Below, in pieces: positions 44,559-52,893 of a stretch of 64,000 nt of DNA. This DNA is from an uncultured Clostridia bacterium (GTDB lineage Bacteria > Bacillota > Clostridia > Christensenellales > CAG-138): assembly GCA_944366945.1 (NCBI GenBank), contig CALVWJ010000002.1, forward strand, positions 107,912 through 171,911, in the 5' to 3' direction. Every line of letters begins with the position of its first letter. The stretch's first letter is position 1. The notes under the pieces were generated by a model, which saw only the letters and a program-made list of their open reading frames with translations, ran no database searches and was not told the origin of the DNA. A program made the translations under genes and the position numbers.

Positions 44559-45941
44559 ATGGCAGAAAAGCGTTATGAAATGGATATGTGCTCCGGGCCG
44601 CTTTTGAGCAAAATCCTTGCGTTTACCCTCCCCCTTGTTCTTTCAAGCGTGTTGCAGCTGCTGTTTAACGCAGCGGATGTAGTGGTGGTAGGCCGCTTTG
44701 CCGGCAGTACTGCGCTTGCAGCGGTTGGCTCTACGGGCTCGTTAATCAATTTGATCGTAAACCTGTTTATGGGCCTTTCCGTGGGCGTAAGCGTTGTTGT
44801 CGCGCGGCATTACGGCGCGCAGCAATATGCGGATGTTAACACCGCCGTGCACACGGCGATGCTCATGAGCCTCATTGGCGGCGCCATGTCTGGAATTCTG
44901 GGATTCCTTCTGGCTTATCCGCTTCTTCAGCTCATGGGCTCCCCGGCCGACGTAATTGACCAGGTGGCGCTTTATGTCCGCATCTATTTCATCGGCATGC
45001 CGGCTTCCATGGTTTACAATTTCGGCAGCGCCATCCTGCGCGCCGTTGGTGATACCAGGCGCCCCCTCTATTACCTCAGCGTTGCAGGCGTGCTCAATGT
45101 ACTCTTAAACCTGCTTTTTGTGATCCGCTTTTCCATGGACGTTGCAGGCGTAGCGGTCGCAACGGTTATTTCGCAATATGTTTCGGCAGCGCTTATCGTA
45201 ATCTGCCTTATGCGCTCGGAAAGCTGCTACCGTTTTCATTGGGCCGAGCTGGCACTCCATAAGGACAAAGTCCTGCCCATTCTGCGCATTGGTGTTCCGG
45301 CTGGTTTGCAAAGTTCCATTTTCGCAATTTCCAATGTGGTAATCCAATCTTCCGTAAACAGCTTTGGCTCCGTTGCCATGGCCGGAAGCGCAGCGGCAGC
45401 AAATATTGAAGGCTTTGTTTATGTTACGATGAACTCCGTGTCCCAAGCGTCGCTTTCTTTTGCAAGCCAGAATATCGGCGCGCGTCTCTATGATCGCGTA
45501 GGAAAGATATGCCGTACCTGCCTGCTGCTTGCGGCGTTCTTCGGAATACTTTTTGGAAATGCAGCCTATTTGTTGCACGATACATTGCTCGGCTTCTACT
45601 CTCCAGACCCTGCCGTAATCGCAGCCGGCGCAGAGCGGCTCTCCATTATCGGCGCTACCTATTTTCTATGCGGCTTGATGGATACGCTTGCCTGCATGCT
45701 GCGTGCAATGGGCAAATCCCTCCTGCCAATGGTAGTAACCATCATCGGTGCCTGCGGGTTGCGCATTGTTTGGGTGTATACGGTGCTTCCGCTTGATCCT
45801 ACATTCTTCACGCTGTTTTTATCCTATCCTATCACCTGGGGGATCACCGGAGCGGTGCATGCCGTGTGCTATTTCTTCACAAAGTGCCAGATGCTCCGGC
45901 GTGCCCGGGAAGAAGGCTCGCTTCATCCTGCCAGCGCCTAG
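44559..45941 (+). CDS. MATE-family multidrug/organic-cation exporter
   Basis: The 460-residue integral membrane protein has about 12 helices and the MATE family pattern: FTLPLVLSSVLQLLFNAADVVVVGRFAG at the N-terminus, FMGLSVGVSVVVARHYGAQ, RIYFIGMPASMVYNFGSAILRAVGDTRRPLYY, and GVPAGLQSSIFAISNVVIQSSVN in the second half. Export is driven by Na+ or H+ gradients; the substrate is not predictable. Start ATG 44559 follows AGGAGA; an ATG three codons upstream is less well placed. Confidence 0.92.
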   Translation: MAEKRYEMDMCSGPLLSKILAFTLPLVLSSVLQLLFNAADVVVVGRFAGSTALAAVGSTGSLINLIVNLFMGLSVGVSVVVARHYGAQQYADVNTAVHTAMLMSLIGGAMSGILGFLLAYPLLQLMGSPADVIDQVALYVRIYFIGMPASMVYNFGSAILRAVGDTRRPLYYLSVAGVLNVLLNLLFVIRFSMDVAGVAVATVISQYVSAALIVICLMRSESCYRFHWAELALHKDKVLPILRIGVPAGLQSSIFAISNVVIQSSVNSFGSVAMAGSAAAANIEGFVYVTMNSVSQASLSFASQNIGARLYDRVGKICRTCLLLAAFFGILFGNAAYLLHDTLLGFYSPDPAVIAAGAERLSIIGATYFLCGLMDTLACMLRAMGKSLLPMVVTIIGACGLRIVWVYTVLPLDPTFFTLFLSYPITWGITGAVHAVCYFFTKCQMLRRAREEGSLHPASA

Positions 45942-46010
45942 CAGGGCCGAGCACGATTAATCTTAGTGGTTTTTTAGCGTTACCCTGTGATAAGATGATG
46001 TGAGGGCGCA

Positions 46011-46265
46011 ATGCGCACGCAAGCTGGATTTGTAACCGTAGATGTACATGGAAAAACGAAAGCACAAGCCAAAGTCGCGATTGAAGCGGCCTTACGGCGC
46101 TGCGATGCTTCCGTTTACCGTTTGCGCATAATCCATGGTTTTAACCGCGGTACCGAATTGCGCACTATGCTGCATGCAGAATATGGTGGAGGCGATACGC
46201 GCATTCGGCAGGTCCTTGCAGGGGAGAATCCAGGAATCACAGAGCTCGTGCTCCGCGAGCTATAA
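46011..46265 (+). CDS. Smr-domain protein
   Basis: This 84-residue protein is a bare Smr (small MutS-related) domain: DVHGKTKAQAKVAIEAAL and RIIHGFNRGTELRTML, the typical DxHGxxxxxA and HGxxxGxLR motifs. Smr domains bind or nick branched DNA or act as RNA endonucleases on stalled ribosomes. The start ATG follows GAGGGCGC. It lies just before trkA, with which it may be cotranscribed. Confidence 0.85.
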   Translation: MRTQAGFVTVDVHGKTKAQAKVAIEAALRRCDASVYRLRIIHGFNRGTELRTMLHAEYGGGDTRIRQVLAGENPGITELVLREL

Positions 46266-46318
46266 CCCGGCCGATTGGCTACATAAGCAGGAGCTTTTAA
46301 AAGGAAAGCAGGATTTTT

Positions 46319-47689
46319 ATGAAAATCGTAATCGTAGGCGATGGAAAAGTCGGCTACACACTCACAAAACGCCTTTCCCAAGAAGGGCACGACATTGTAG
46401 TTATCGATAACAAACGCAGCGTTCTGCTGCAATCCCAGGAGTCTTTGGATGTTGCCGTCGTGGACGGCAACGGCGCAAGCGTAGAAGTTCAGCGGGAAGC
46501 AGGCGTTGGAGCGAGCGATCTTTTGATTGCAGCTACCTCAGGAGATGAAACCAATCTCCTCTGCTGCATGGTAGCGCGCAAACTCGGTTGCCGCCATACA
46601 ATCGCGCGCGTGCGCAATCCGGAATATGACCAGCAAACGCGCTTCTTGAAGGACGAGCTTGGACTTTCGATGGTGGTGAACCCGGAAAAGGCAGCTGCGC
46701 TTGAAATTTTTCGTCTGCTCCAATATCCATCCTTTCTCAAGCGGGACTCCTTTGCGAAAGGAAGCGTAGAGCTTGTTGAACTCAAAATCAAAGAAAAAAA
46801 CGTGCTTGCAGGCAGCCGGCTCGATCAGTTTCGGACGCTTGCAAATGTAAACGCGCTGGTCTGCGCCGTAGAGCGTGAAGGGACCGTGCTAATCCCCAAA
46901 GGCAACTTCACCTTGCAGGTCGGCGATAAGCTCACGATCGCAACCGATGCCGGAGACCTCGTGCGCCTGGTTAAGAACCTCGGCGTCTATACGCCCAAAG
47001 CGCAGCACGTTATGATCGTGGGCGGAAGCCGCACGGCAAAGTACCTGGCGCAACGCCTTATCCGCAGCAAAGTAAAGCTCACAATTATCGAAAAAGAAGA
47101 AAGCCGCTGCCTTGAGCTTTCCGAAAGCCTGCCCGAAGCGACCATCGTCCATGGCAATGGCACCGTGCAGGAGCTTTTGATCGAAGAGGGCATCCGCAGC
47201 ATGGACGCAGTTGTTACGCTTACCGGCATGGATGAGGAAAACCTTATCGTTTCCATGTTCGCAAACTTCATCGGCGTGCCTAAATCCGTTACGAAAATCA
47301 ACCGCACGGAATATAACAATGTTTATGAGAACAAAGGGATTGACAGCATCGTAAGCCCAAAGCTTCTAACCGCAAACGAAATCGTACGGTATGTACGCGC
47401 AATGGATGACACAACGGGCAGCTCAGCAGTCACCCTTTACCGCATTGTAGATGGGAAAGCTGAGGCTTTGGAGTTTTCCGTAAAACATGAAACCCCTTAT
47501 ACCGGCATCCCACTGCATCAGTTACGGCTTAATCCCGATATCCTTATTGCAAGCATCATTCGTGCGCGCAAGGTTATCATCCCTTCGGGAAATGACGAGA
47601 TTCGCAAAGGGGATTCCATCATTATTGTAACCACTGCAGACCACACTATCGCAGAGCTGCGCGATGTTTTCATCAAGGACGAAGCATGA
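46319..47689 (+). CDS. trkA: Trk-type potassium uptake regulatory subunit TrkA
   Basis: The 456-residue cytosolic protein has two tandem RCK units. Each has an NAD-binding Rossmann start (VGDGKVGYTL near residue 5; VGGSRTAKYLAQ near 230) and a TrkA-C domain (about 135-220 and 365-450). It gates the TrkH channel in response to nucleotides. Start ATG 46319 follows AGGA. Its stop overlaps the trkH start by 4 nt (ATGA). Confidence 0.95.
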   Translation: MKIVIVGDGKVGYTLTKRLSQEGHDIVVIDNKRSVLLQSQESLDVAVVDGNGASVEVQREAGVGASDLLIAATSGDETNLLCCMVARKLGCRHTIARVRNPEYDQQTRFLKDELGLSMVVNPEKAAALEIFRLLQYPSFLKRDSFAKGSVELVELKIKEKNVLAGSRLDQFRTLANVNALVCAVEREGTVLIPKGNFTLQVGDKLTIATDAGDLVRLVKNLGVYTPKAQHVMIVGGSRTAKYLAQRLIRSKVKLTIIEKEESRCLELSESLPEATIVHGNGTVQELLIEEGIRSMDAVVTLTGMDEENLIVSMFANFIGVPKSVTKINRTEYNNVYENKGIDSIVSPKLLTANEIVRYVRAMDDTTGSSAVTLYRIVDGKAEALEFSVKHETPYTGIPLHQLRLNPDILIASIIRARKVIIPSGNDEIRKGDSIIIVTTADHTIAELRDVFIKDEA

Positions 47690-49185
47690 ACATCAGAGCC
47701 ATTGGATTTTATATCGGCCATCTGCTGCGCATAGAAGGCGTGCTGCTTATCCCGGCATTGCTCATTGCCCTGTTCCGCCAGGAACACGAGCCGCTCAAGG
47801 CGCTTGGAATCACCATCCTTATTTTGATCGTACTCAGCATGGCGCTGCTTTCTCTGGGCCAGCGAGGGCCGCTCTGGAAACGCCGGCGCGAAGCCGGCAA
47901 GGCGCGCCCAGTTGAAGGTATCCATGCGCGTGAAGGGTTCGTGATCACCGCGCTCGGTTGGATCTGCCTTTCGCTTTTCGGTGCACTCCCCTTTTATCTC
48001 AGCGGCATGATCCCGCGCTTCATTGACTGCTGGTTTGAGACCGTGTCCGGGTTTACCACAACCGGCGCCACAATTTTAACCCAGATCGAAGGCCTTCCTT
48101 TGAGCCTTCTTTATTGGCGTTCCTTCACGCACTGGATCGGCGGCATGGGCGTTCTGGTGTTCCTGCTTGCGATCATCCCCATGTCCAAAGGCAATGGTGA
48201 AACGTTCCATCTGCTGCGCGCGGAAAGCCCCGGCCCTTCTGTTGGCAAGCTGACCCCTACCATGCGCCATACTGCGCGCCTGCTTTATGCGATCTATGTT
48301 GCGCTCACCTTGATGATGATCGGCTTCCTGCTGGCTGGAGGCATGCCGCTCTTCGACAGCGTTACGCATGCGTTCGCCACGGCGGGCACGGGCGGATTTT
48401 CCATAAAAAATGCCAGCATTGCAGCCTATGACAGCCGTTATCTCCAAACCGTTGTAGCGGTTTTCATGGTGCTCTTTGGCGTAAACTTCAATGTGTTTTA
48501 TCTGCTGATCTGCAAGCGGGCCTCCCAGGCGCTGCGCAGTGAAGAGCTGCGCGTATACCTTGGGATTATCATCGCTTCCACGGTCATCATTGCGCTCAAT
48601 ATCCTGCCGCAATTTGAATCGTTGGGAGAAGCATTTCACCACAGCTTCTTCCAGGTGGCCTCCATTATGACCACAACCGGCTTTTCTACGGTGGACTTTA
48701 ACCTTTGGCCGGAACTCTCCCGCATGATTCTCATTGCGCTCATCATCATCGGCGCATGCGCAGGTTCAACGGGCGGCGGCATCAAAGTTGCGCGCCTCAT
48801 CATCCTCTGCAAATCGCTCACAAGCGAGATGCGGCACATGCTGCGCCCGCGCACGGTAAAGGTTATCTGCATCGATGGCAAGCAGCTGGATAGCGATGTA
48901 ATCCGCGGGGTTTTTGCATACTTAACTGCATTTATCGCCGTGTGCCTGTTCTCCATCCTGTGCGTTTCAATTGAGAATTACGACATGGAAACCACCGTCA
49001 CCTCGGTGTTGACCTGCATTGGCAATGTAGGCCCTGGCCTAAGCGTGGTTGGGCCGATGGGGAATTTCAGCCATTTCTCCGTTTTAAGCAAGCTTGTGCT
49101 TTCTGCGGACATGCTGATTGGCAGGCTGGAAATCTTCCCCTTTATCCTGCTTTTTGCGCCAACAACCTGGAAAAGCAGGACTTAA
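47686..49185 (+). CDS. trkH: Trk-type potassium transporter membrane subunit TrkH
   Basis: The 499-residue protein has the four membrane-pore-membrane repeats of the Trk/Ktr/HKT family. The four selectivity loops are visible: VSGFTTTGATI, FATAGTGGFS, MTTTGFSTVDF and CIGNVGPGLS. It takes up potassium with TrkA, whose gene overlaps it. The long hydrophilic N-terminus before helix 3 and total length are normal. Confidence 0.95.
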   Translation: MNIRAIGFYIGHLLRIEGVLLIPALLIALFRQEHEPLKALGITILILIVLSMALLSLGQRGPLWKRRREAGKARPVEGIHAREGFVITALGWICLSLFGALPFYLSGMIPRFIDCWFETVSGFTTTGATILTQIEGLPLSLLYWRSFTHWIGGMGVLVFLLAIIPMSKGNGETFHLLRAESPGPSVGKLTPTMRHTARLLYAIYVALTLMMIGFLLAGGMPLFDSVTHAFATAGTGGFSIKNASIAAYDSRYLQTVVAVFMVLFGVNFNVFYLLICKRASQALRSEELRVYLGIIIASTVIIALNILPQFESLGEAFHHSFFQVASIMTTTGFSTVDFNLWPELSRMILIALIIIGACAGSTGGGIKVARLIILCKSLTSEMRHMLRPRTVKVICIDGKQLDSDVIRGVFAYLTAFIAVCLFSILCVSIENYDMETTVTSVLTCIGNVGPGLSVVGPMGNFSHFSVLSKLVLSADMLIGRLEIFPFILLFAPTTWKSRT

Positions 49186-49239
49186 TCCCACCAAATAGCA
49201 GGCGCATGGAATTTCAAGGGATTATTTGCGATCTTCGCA

Positions 49240-49268
49240 TTGACAGCCTCGCGGCTTTCTGTTAAAAT
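49240..49268 (+). promoter_or_regulatory. Strong promoter of the six-tRNA operon
   Basis: Consensus TTGACA (49240-49245), a 17-nt spacer and TAAAAT (49263-49268) lie 68 nt before the first tRNA. Confidence 0.88.
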
Positions 49269-49336
49269 ACATTACTGTCGGCAGAAACACTGCTGTTGGA
49301 GTGTTGAACCCGGCAAGCGCTTTTGCAAAGGGATGT

Positions 49337-49413
49337 GCGCCTGTAGCTCAGCAGGATAGAGCAACGGCCTTCTAAGCCGTAGGTCCCGGGTTCGAATCCC
49401 TGCGGGCGCGCCA
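49337..49413 (+). tRNA. tRNA-Arg (anticodon TCT)
   Basis: Acceptor GCGCCTG/CGGGCGC, anticodon loop CTTCTAA (TCT), T-loop GGTTCGAATCC, encoded CCA. First gene of the cluster. Confidence 0.95.
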
Positions 49414-49417
49414 GTAT

Positions 49418-49495
49418 GGTGGGTGTAGTTCAGTTGGTTAGAACGCCAGATTGTGGCTCTGGAGGTCGTGGGTTCGACTCCCACCACTCACCCCA
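49418..49495 (+). tRNA. tRNA-His (anticodon GTG)
   Basis: An extra G at position -1 faces C73, as expected for tRNA-His. Acceptor GTGGGTG/CACTCAC, anticodon loop TTGTGGC (GTG), encoded CCA. Confidence 0.95.
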
Positions 49496-49522
49496 TTGAT
49501 TTTATGGTGTGCCGGGGTTTGT

Positions 49523-49597
49523 TGGGGTGTCGCCAAGCGGTAAGGCACGGGACTTTGACTCCCGCATTCGTAGGTTCAAATCCTGCCACCCCAGCCA
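49523..49597 (+). tRNA. tRNA-Gln (anticodon TTG)
   Basis: Acceptor TGGGGTG/CACCCCA, anticodon loop CTTTGAC (TTG), encoded CCA. Confidence 0.95.
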
Positions 49598-49602
49598 GAT
49601 CT

Positions 49603-49678
49603 GACCCGTTAGCTCAGTCGGTAGAGCACTTGACTTTTAATCAAGGTGTCCGGAGTTCGAATCTCCGACGGGTCACCA
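49603..49678 (+). tRNA. tRNA-Lys (anticodon TTT)
   Basis: Acceptor GACCCGT/ACGGGTC, anticodon loop CTTTTAA (TTT), encoded CCA. Confidence 0.95.
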
Positions 49679-49695
49679 TTTTTTCCGGCATGAAT

Positions 49696-49780
49696 GCGGG
49701 CGTGGCGGAATTGGCAGACGCGTCGGATTTAGGTTCCGGTGCCGCAAGGTGTATGAGTTCGAGTCTCTTCGCCCGCACCA
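49696..49780 (+). tRNA. tRNA-Leu (anticodon TAG)
   Basis: Acceptor GCGGGCG/CGCCCGC, anticodon stem TCGGA/TCCGG with loop TTTAGGT (TAG), a long type II variable arm, encoded CCA. Confidence 0.94.
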
Positions 49781-49798
49781 ATCCCCAAATTTCGGCAT

Positions 49799-49872
49799 GC
49801 GGGTATAGTGTAATGGTAACACATTAGCCTTCCAAGCTGAGATAGAGGGTTCGAGTCCCTTTACCCGCTCCA
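49799..49872 (+). tRNA. tRNA-Gly (anticodon TCC)
   Basis: Acceptor GCGGGTA/TACCCGC, anticodon loop CTTCCAA (TCC), encoded CCA. Last gene of the cluster. Confidence 0.95.
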
Positions 49873-49879
49873 TCTTCAC

Positions 49880-49914
49880 CACCGCGGACGTTGCAACGTC
49901 CGCGGTGTTTTTTT
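49880..49914 (+). terminator. Terminator of the six-tRNA operon
   Basis: A perfect 13-bp GC-rich stem (49880-49892 with 49895-49907) is followed by seven T residues, starting 8 nt after the last CCA. Confidence 0.95.
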
Positions 49915-49949
49915 GTAAAAGCCAGGGCACCACATCCCCCCCAATCACC

Positions 49950-49975
49950 CGTGCTGGTTTTCTCCAGCACGTTTT
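49950..49975 (+). terminator. Second hairpin after the tRNA operon
   Basis: Stem CGTGCTGG/CCAGCACG followed by TTTT looks like a backup terminator. Confidence 0.55.
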
Positions 49976-50311
49976 ATCCCATTCAAGCAGCAACGTGTCA
50001 CGGATTCTGTTTCCCCTTTTGTGTTGTGCCCTATAAGGCTGCTGATGGTCTAAGCAAAGCCATCTTGGGCCTAACACTTGCCCCGTTTTTGCGATTTGCC
50101 CGGGTTTTTGCCTTTTCCGCAGAGGCCCCCTCTTCCCTACCTGCACCACGCTCTGATTTTAAGCGGGCGCATTCTTTCCAACCATGCTTGCAGCACGCCG
50201 AACACGCATCTTGACTTGCGTAAAATGTAGAATTATAATATGCTTATTACATGCATAATCTATCGTTTATTTTTGATTCTGCCATTTTAATTTTCATGAG
50301 GAAAACAGACC
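49976..50311. other. Gap before the XRE/sigma operon
   Basis: Only the promoter at 50211-50239 is recognised; open frames here are not supported by start signals. Confidence 0.4.
50211..50239 (+). promoter_or_regulatory. Near-consensus promoter of the XRE/sigma/sensor operon
   Basis: TTGACT (50211-50216), a 17-nt spacer and TATAAT (50234-50239). The leader to the first ATG is about 65 nt. Confidence 0.85.
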
Positions 50312-50659
50312 ATGCACACAAACATTGGGGTGCGGCTCAAAGAAATCCGCAAAAAGAATAAGCTCAAACAAACGCAAATGGCAGAAATCGCGCATTGCAG
50401 CCTGCGCAATTATCAAAACATTGAATCGGGCAAAACACAGCCTGGCTATGGCATTTTATATAACATCGTACACGGTTTGCCGCTGAATCCTCGCGATCTG
50501 TTTGCCTTAACGCTGCAGAATGACGCGCGAGCCGAAAAAACGCAAAAGCTCCTATTTCTATCAACGCAATTGAACGATTCTCAGCTCAACTTCTTATGCT
50601 CCGTTGGAGAGCTTCTGATCAAAATGGAACCAGCAACACAAAGCGAGGGGAGAACATGA
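50312..50659 (+). CDS. XRE-family transcriptional regulator
   Basis: The 115-residue protein has an N-terminal XRE helix-turn-helix (about 4-60: LKEIRKKNKLKQTQMAEIAH, NYQNIESGKTQPGYGIL) and a short helical C-terminus. The start follows GAGGAAA. Its stop overlaps the ATG of the sigma factor gene (ATGA), so the two are translationally coupled and the regulator probably controls this operon. Confidence 0.88.
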   Translation: MHTNIGVRLKEIRKKNKLKQTQMAEIAHCSLRNYQNIESGKTQPGYGILYNIVHGLPLNPRDLFALTLQNDARAEKTQKLLFLSTQLNDSQLNFLCSVGELLIKMEPATQSEGRT

Positions 50660-51204
50660 CAAGGATTCTTACAAAAGATGAAATCGCTGAAGTTTATCTT
50701 CGCCAACAGCGCTCACTTTTCATGATGGCATTAACGTATACGCATTCCATGTATGCAGCGGAAGAAATCGTTGGCGATACGATCGTCGCCCTATTGGAAG
50801 CGGAAGCAGAGTTCAAAAACGAAGGCGCTTGCGCAGTCTATATGCGGACGATTGTGCGCCATAAGGCAATCAGCATGTTTCGCAAGAAATACACGGTGGA
50901 ACCGCAGGATGATGAAAGCATTGAGCGCGAGTTTATCGAACGCAACCAAATGGAGCGCCCTTACAATGAAGTCGAAATACAGTTGCTGATCCGCGAACTG
51001 TTGCAGGCTTATTCCAAGGAAATCCAGGAAGCTTTTATTGCCTACGTTCTGGACCAAGTGCCTGTTCAAGACTTAGCTGAGATGTATGGCCTCAGCTATG
51101 AAGCGCTTCGCAAGCAGTTTCAGCGGATCAAAGCGCGCATTGCAGAGAAGATCCCGGAAAAGGAAATGCGGGCATTTTTGTTTACACTGCTTTTGTATTT
51201 ATGA
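50656..51204 (+). CDS. Sigma-70-family (ECF-like) RNA polymerase sigma factor
   Basis: The 182-residue protein has sigma region 2 (about 15-80: MALTYTHSMYAAEEIVGDTIVALL, then YMRTIVRHKAISMFRKK) and region 4 (about 110-165: helix-turn-helix QDLAEMYGLSYEALRKQFQRIKARI). The C-terminus ends in a hydrophobic AFLFTLLLYL. ATG 50656 follows GAGGGGAG; 20 residues of upstream frame overlap the XRE gene and are not conserved-looking. The next gene encodes a membrane protein with a cytosolic N-terminus, probably its anti-sigma partner. Confidence 0.82.
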   Translation: MTRILTKDEIAEVYLRQQRSLFMMALTYTHSMYAAEEIVGDTIVALLEAEAEFKNEGACAVYMRTIVRHKAISMFRKKYTVEPQDDESIEREFIERNQMERPYNEVEIQLLIRELLQAYSKEIQEAFIAYVLDQVPVQDLAEMYGLSYEALRKQFQRIKARIAEKIPEKEMRAFLFTLLLYL

Positions 51205-51239
51205 TGTTGGATAAAATATAGTAACAGGAGGGGGAACGT

Positions 51240-52106
51240 ATGCGTTGGGGGAAAATAAAGCGCAAACTGCAGCAAAAGCCGTACTTGCTGGACCCATACC
51301 GGGTAAGGAGCCGCCGGGACGCCAGGAAGATGCTGTACGAGCAGGGTTTGCCCTGCGCCGCGGAAGTGCTGGAAGCGGCGCGCATCCGGGCAGGAAAGAG
51401 CCCTAAAGAATGGGAATCCTTGATCGGGATGTCCCGGGAAAAGCTGGCTCGCAAATGCCGCGCCGCAATGCCCGTGCGCTTTGGCCATGTTGCGCTCGTT
51501 TCGCGGCGGGCCGTGCTGGGCCTTGGCGTCATCCTGTTGTTGGGGTTCTTCTTCGGTTTCACGTACCCTGGCCGCGCGCTTGCGAAGGCGGTGTATAATG
51601 CGGTTTCCGATTTGATTGAAAGCATGCTATACGTCAGTTCAGATGCCGATAACTCTGTGATACACACCGTTCCCGTAGTTACAGAAAACGTCAACGAAGA
51701 ATATACATTCAACACATTGGAAGAACTTGTGGATTTTGTCGGTTATCCCGTATACCATCTTGCAGGGAGAGAAGATGCTCTCACCAGCATTTTGCTTCGT
51801 AGAAAGACATATTCAGGTGAACGGATTTATCTTAACTATCAATTCGGTGATAGAAGAGTGGGGATCTATCAAGCGAATCTGGAATTTGGCTCGTCTAACG
51901 GATATTATATAGCAGTAGGAGACGATGAAGTCTGTCACATCGAATTGCCTTCCGGAATTGTAGTAGATGGTCTACGTTCCCGCAAAGACAATTCCTTTAT
52001 GGGAACAACAAATACCGGCGCATATGCGATTACTTATACTATCAATAACTGTGAAAACATTGATGATATCGCATCCACTCTAAATTGTCTAGCTTTAACA
52101 GAATAG
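51240..52106 (+). CDS. Single-pass membrane protein, candidate anti-sigma factor/sensor
   Basis: The 288-residue protein has a basic, helical cytosolic N-terminal part (about 1-85, with SRRDARKMLYEQGLP and SREKLARKCRAAM), one membrane helix (about 91-110, GLGVILLLGFFFGFTYPG), and an external domain of about 175 residues with strands resembling the DUF4367 fold (NTLEELVDFVGYPVY, YLNYQFGDRRVGIYQANLE). It follows the sigma gene by 35 nt behind AGGAGGGGG. By context it is a candidate anti-sigma factor that releases the sigma factor on an outside signal. The classic zinc anti-sigma motif is absent. Confidence 0.75.
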   Translation: MRWGKIKRKLQQKPYLLDPYRVRSRRDARKMLYEQGLPCAAEVLEAARIRAGKSPKEWESLIGMSREKLARKCRAAMPVRFGHVALVSRRAVLGLGVILLLGFFFGFTYPGRALAKAVYNAVSDLIESMLYVSSDADNSVIHTVPVVTENVNEEYTFNTLEELVDFVGYPVYHLAGREDALTSILLRRKTYSGERIYLNYQFGDRRVGIYQANLEFGSSNGYYIAVGDDEVCHIELPSGIVVDGLRSRKDNSFMGTTNTGAYAITYTINNCENIDDIASTLNCLALTE

Positions 52107-52128
52107 TTTCCAAAACTTTTTCAATTTA

Positions 52129-52165
52129 AAACGAAATGATGCGCGTTGTGCGCATCATTTCGTTT
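52129..52165. terminator. Bidirectional terminator between convergent genes
   Basis: A 16-bp perfect stem (52129-52144 with 52150-52165) lies between the sensor gene and the small secreted-protein gene, which face each other. Confidence 0.85.
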
Positions 52166-52192
52166 CCCTTGTGGTGCATTTATTAAATAAAA

Positions 52193-52594
52193 TTATATCG
52201 TAAAATAATTGGGCCCAGATCCATAAGTCGTCGGAGTTGTAATGGACATCTGGATCTTATAATATCCACTCGTAAGCTGCTGGTTGATTTTTTTCTCAAC
52301 ATATAAGTTGGCTGCATATCCTGAGGTAATCGCAGAATCAATAAATTCCCAACTGCTTCCAACCTGCTTATAAAGCGTGAGTACGAACGTTTTATATTCG
52401 CCTTCTTCTCCATCGCATTCACCAGCTATATAATAGGCCTGCTCTACTGTATTATATTTTAGCCATGAATTGCATCCCCCCGGCGCCCGCATTACAATCC
52501 TGCTTTCATCGCCCTCCGCAAGAGCGCTTACCGGGCACATGCTCATGAGGAGCATGCACAGCGCCAACAGAACCAAAAACGTCTTTTTCCTCAT
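52193..52594 (-). CDS. Small secreted protein of unknown function
   Basis: The 133-residue protein has a Sec signal peptide (about 1-27: KK, LVLLALCMLLMSM, VSALA) and a mature part of about 106 residues, predicted beta-rich (GGCNSWLKYNTVEQAYYIAG, FVLTLYKQVGSSWEF, YYKIQMSITTPTTYGSGP). Two cysteines could form a disulfide. The ribosome binding site AGGAGG is 9 nt from the ATG. It faces the sigma/sensor operon across the terminator and could be its target or ligand, which is inference only. Confidence 0.75.
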   Translation of the reverse strand: MRKKTFLVLLALCMLLMSMCPVSALAEGDESRIVMRAPGGCNSWLKYNTVEQAYYIAGECDGEEGEYKTFVLTLYKQVGSSWEFIDSAITSGYAANLYVEKKINQQLTSGYYKIQMSITTPTTYGSGPNYFTI

Positions 52595-52893
52595 AAATCA
52601 AACCCTCCTTTTTTTCGCGCATTTCTGCGTCCAATGATTAAATCGCAATAAATACGCCAAAAAGGGACATAATTATACAAATTACGACATTTTTTGACAT
52701 TTGAGACGCTCTAGGCTCTTCAGCGGGGCGGCGCTTCGCTTTCCGCAGGCGCTACGCTACCCTATCGAGCCGGAAAATGCGCACCATCCAATCCCCCCAG
52801 GCTGGGCGAAAGCGCATCCCCCAGCACCAGCAGCTTGCAGGGCCCGGCCGGCACCAGCACTTCCTTTTTTGCTTTTCCGGCGTTTCCAAATCT
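52595..52893. other. Gap holding a decayed duplicate of the SDR gene end
   Basis: The left part is the upstream region of the small secreted-protein gene. The rest is the decayed copy described in the repeat entry. Confidence 0.6.
52717..52880 (-). repeat. Decayed partial tandem copy of the SDR gene 3' end
   Basis: This segment repeats 52891-53048 with high similarity (roughly 85 to 90 percent by eye) and a few indels, including an extra C that breaks the frame. The original copy encodes the last ~50 codons and stop of the SDR gene. It looks like an unequal-crossover duplication of 169-174 nt. Confidence 0.85.
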
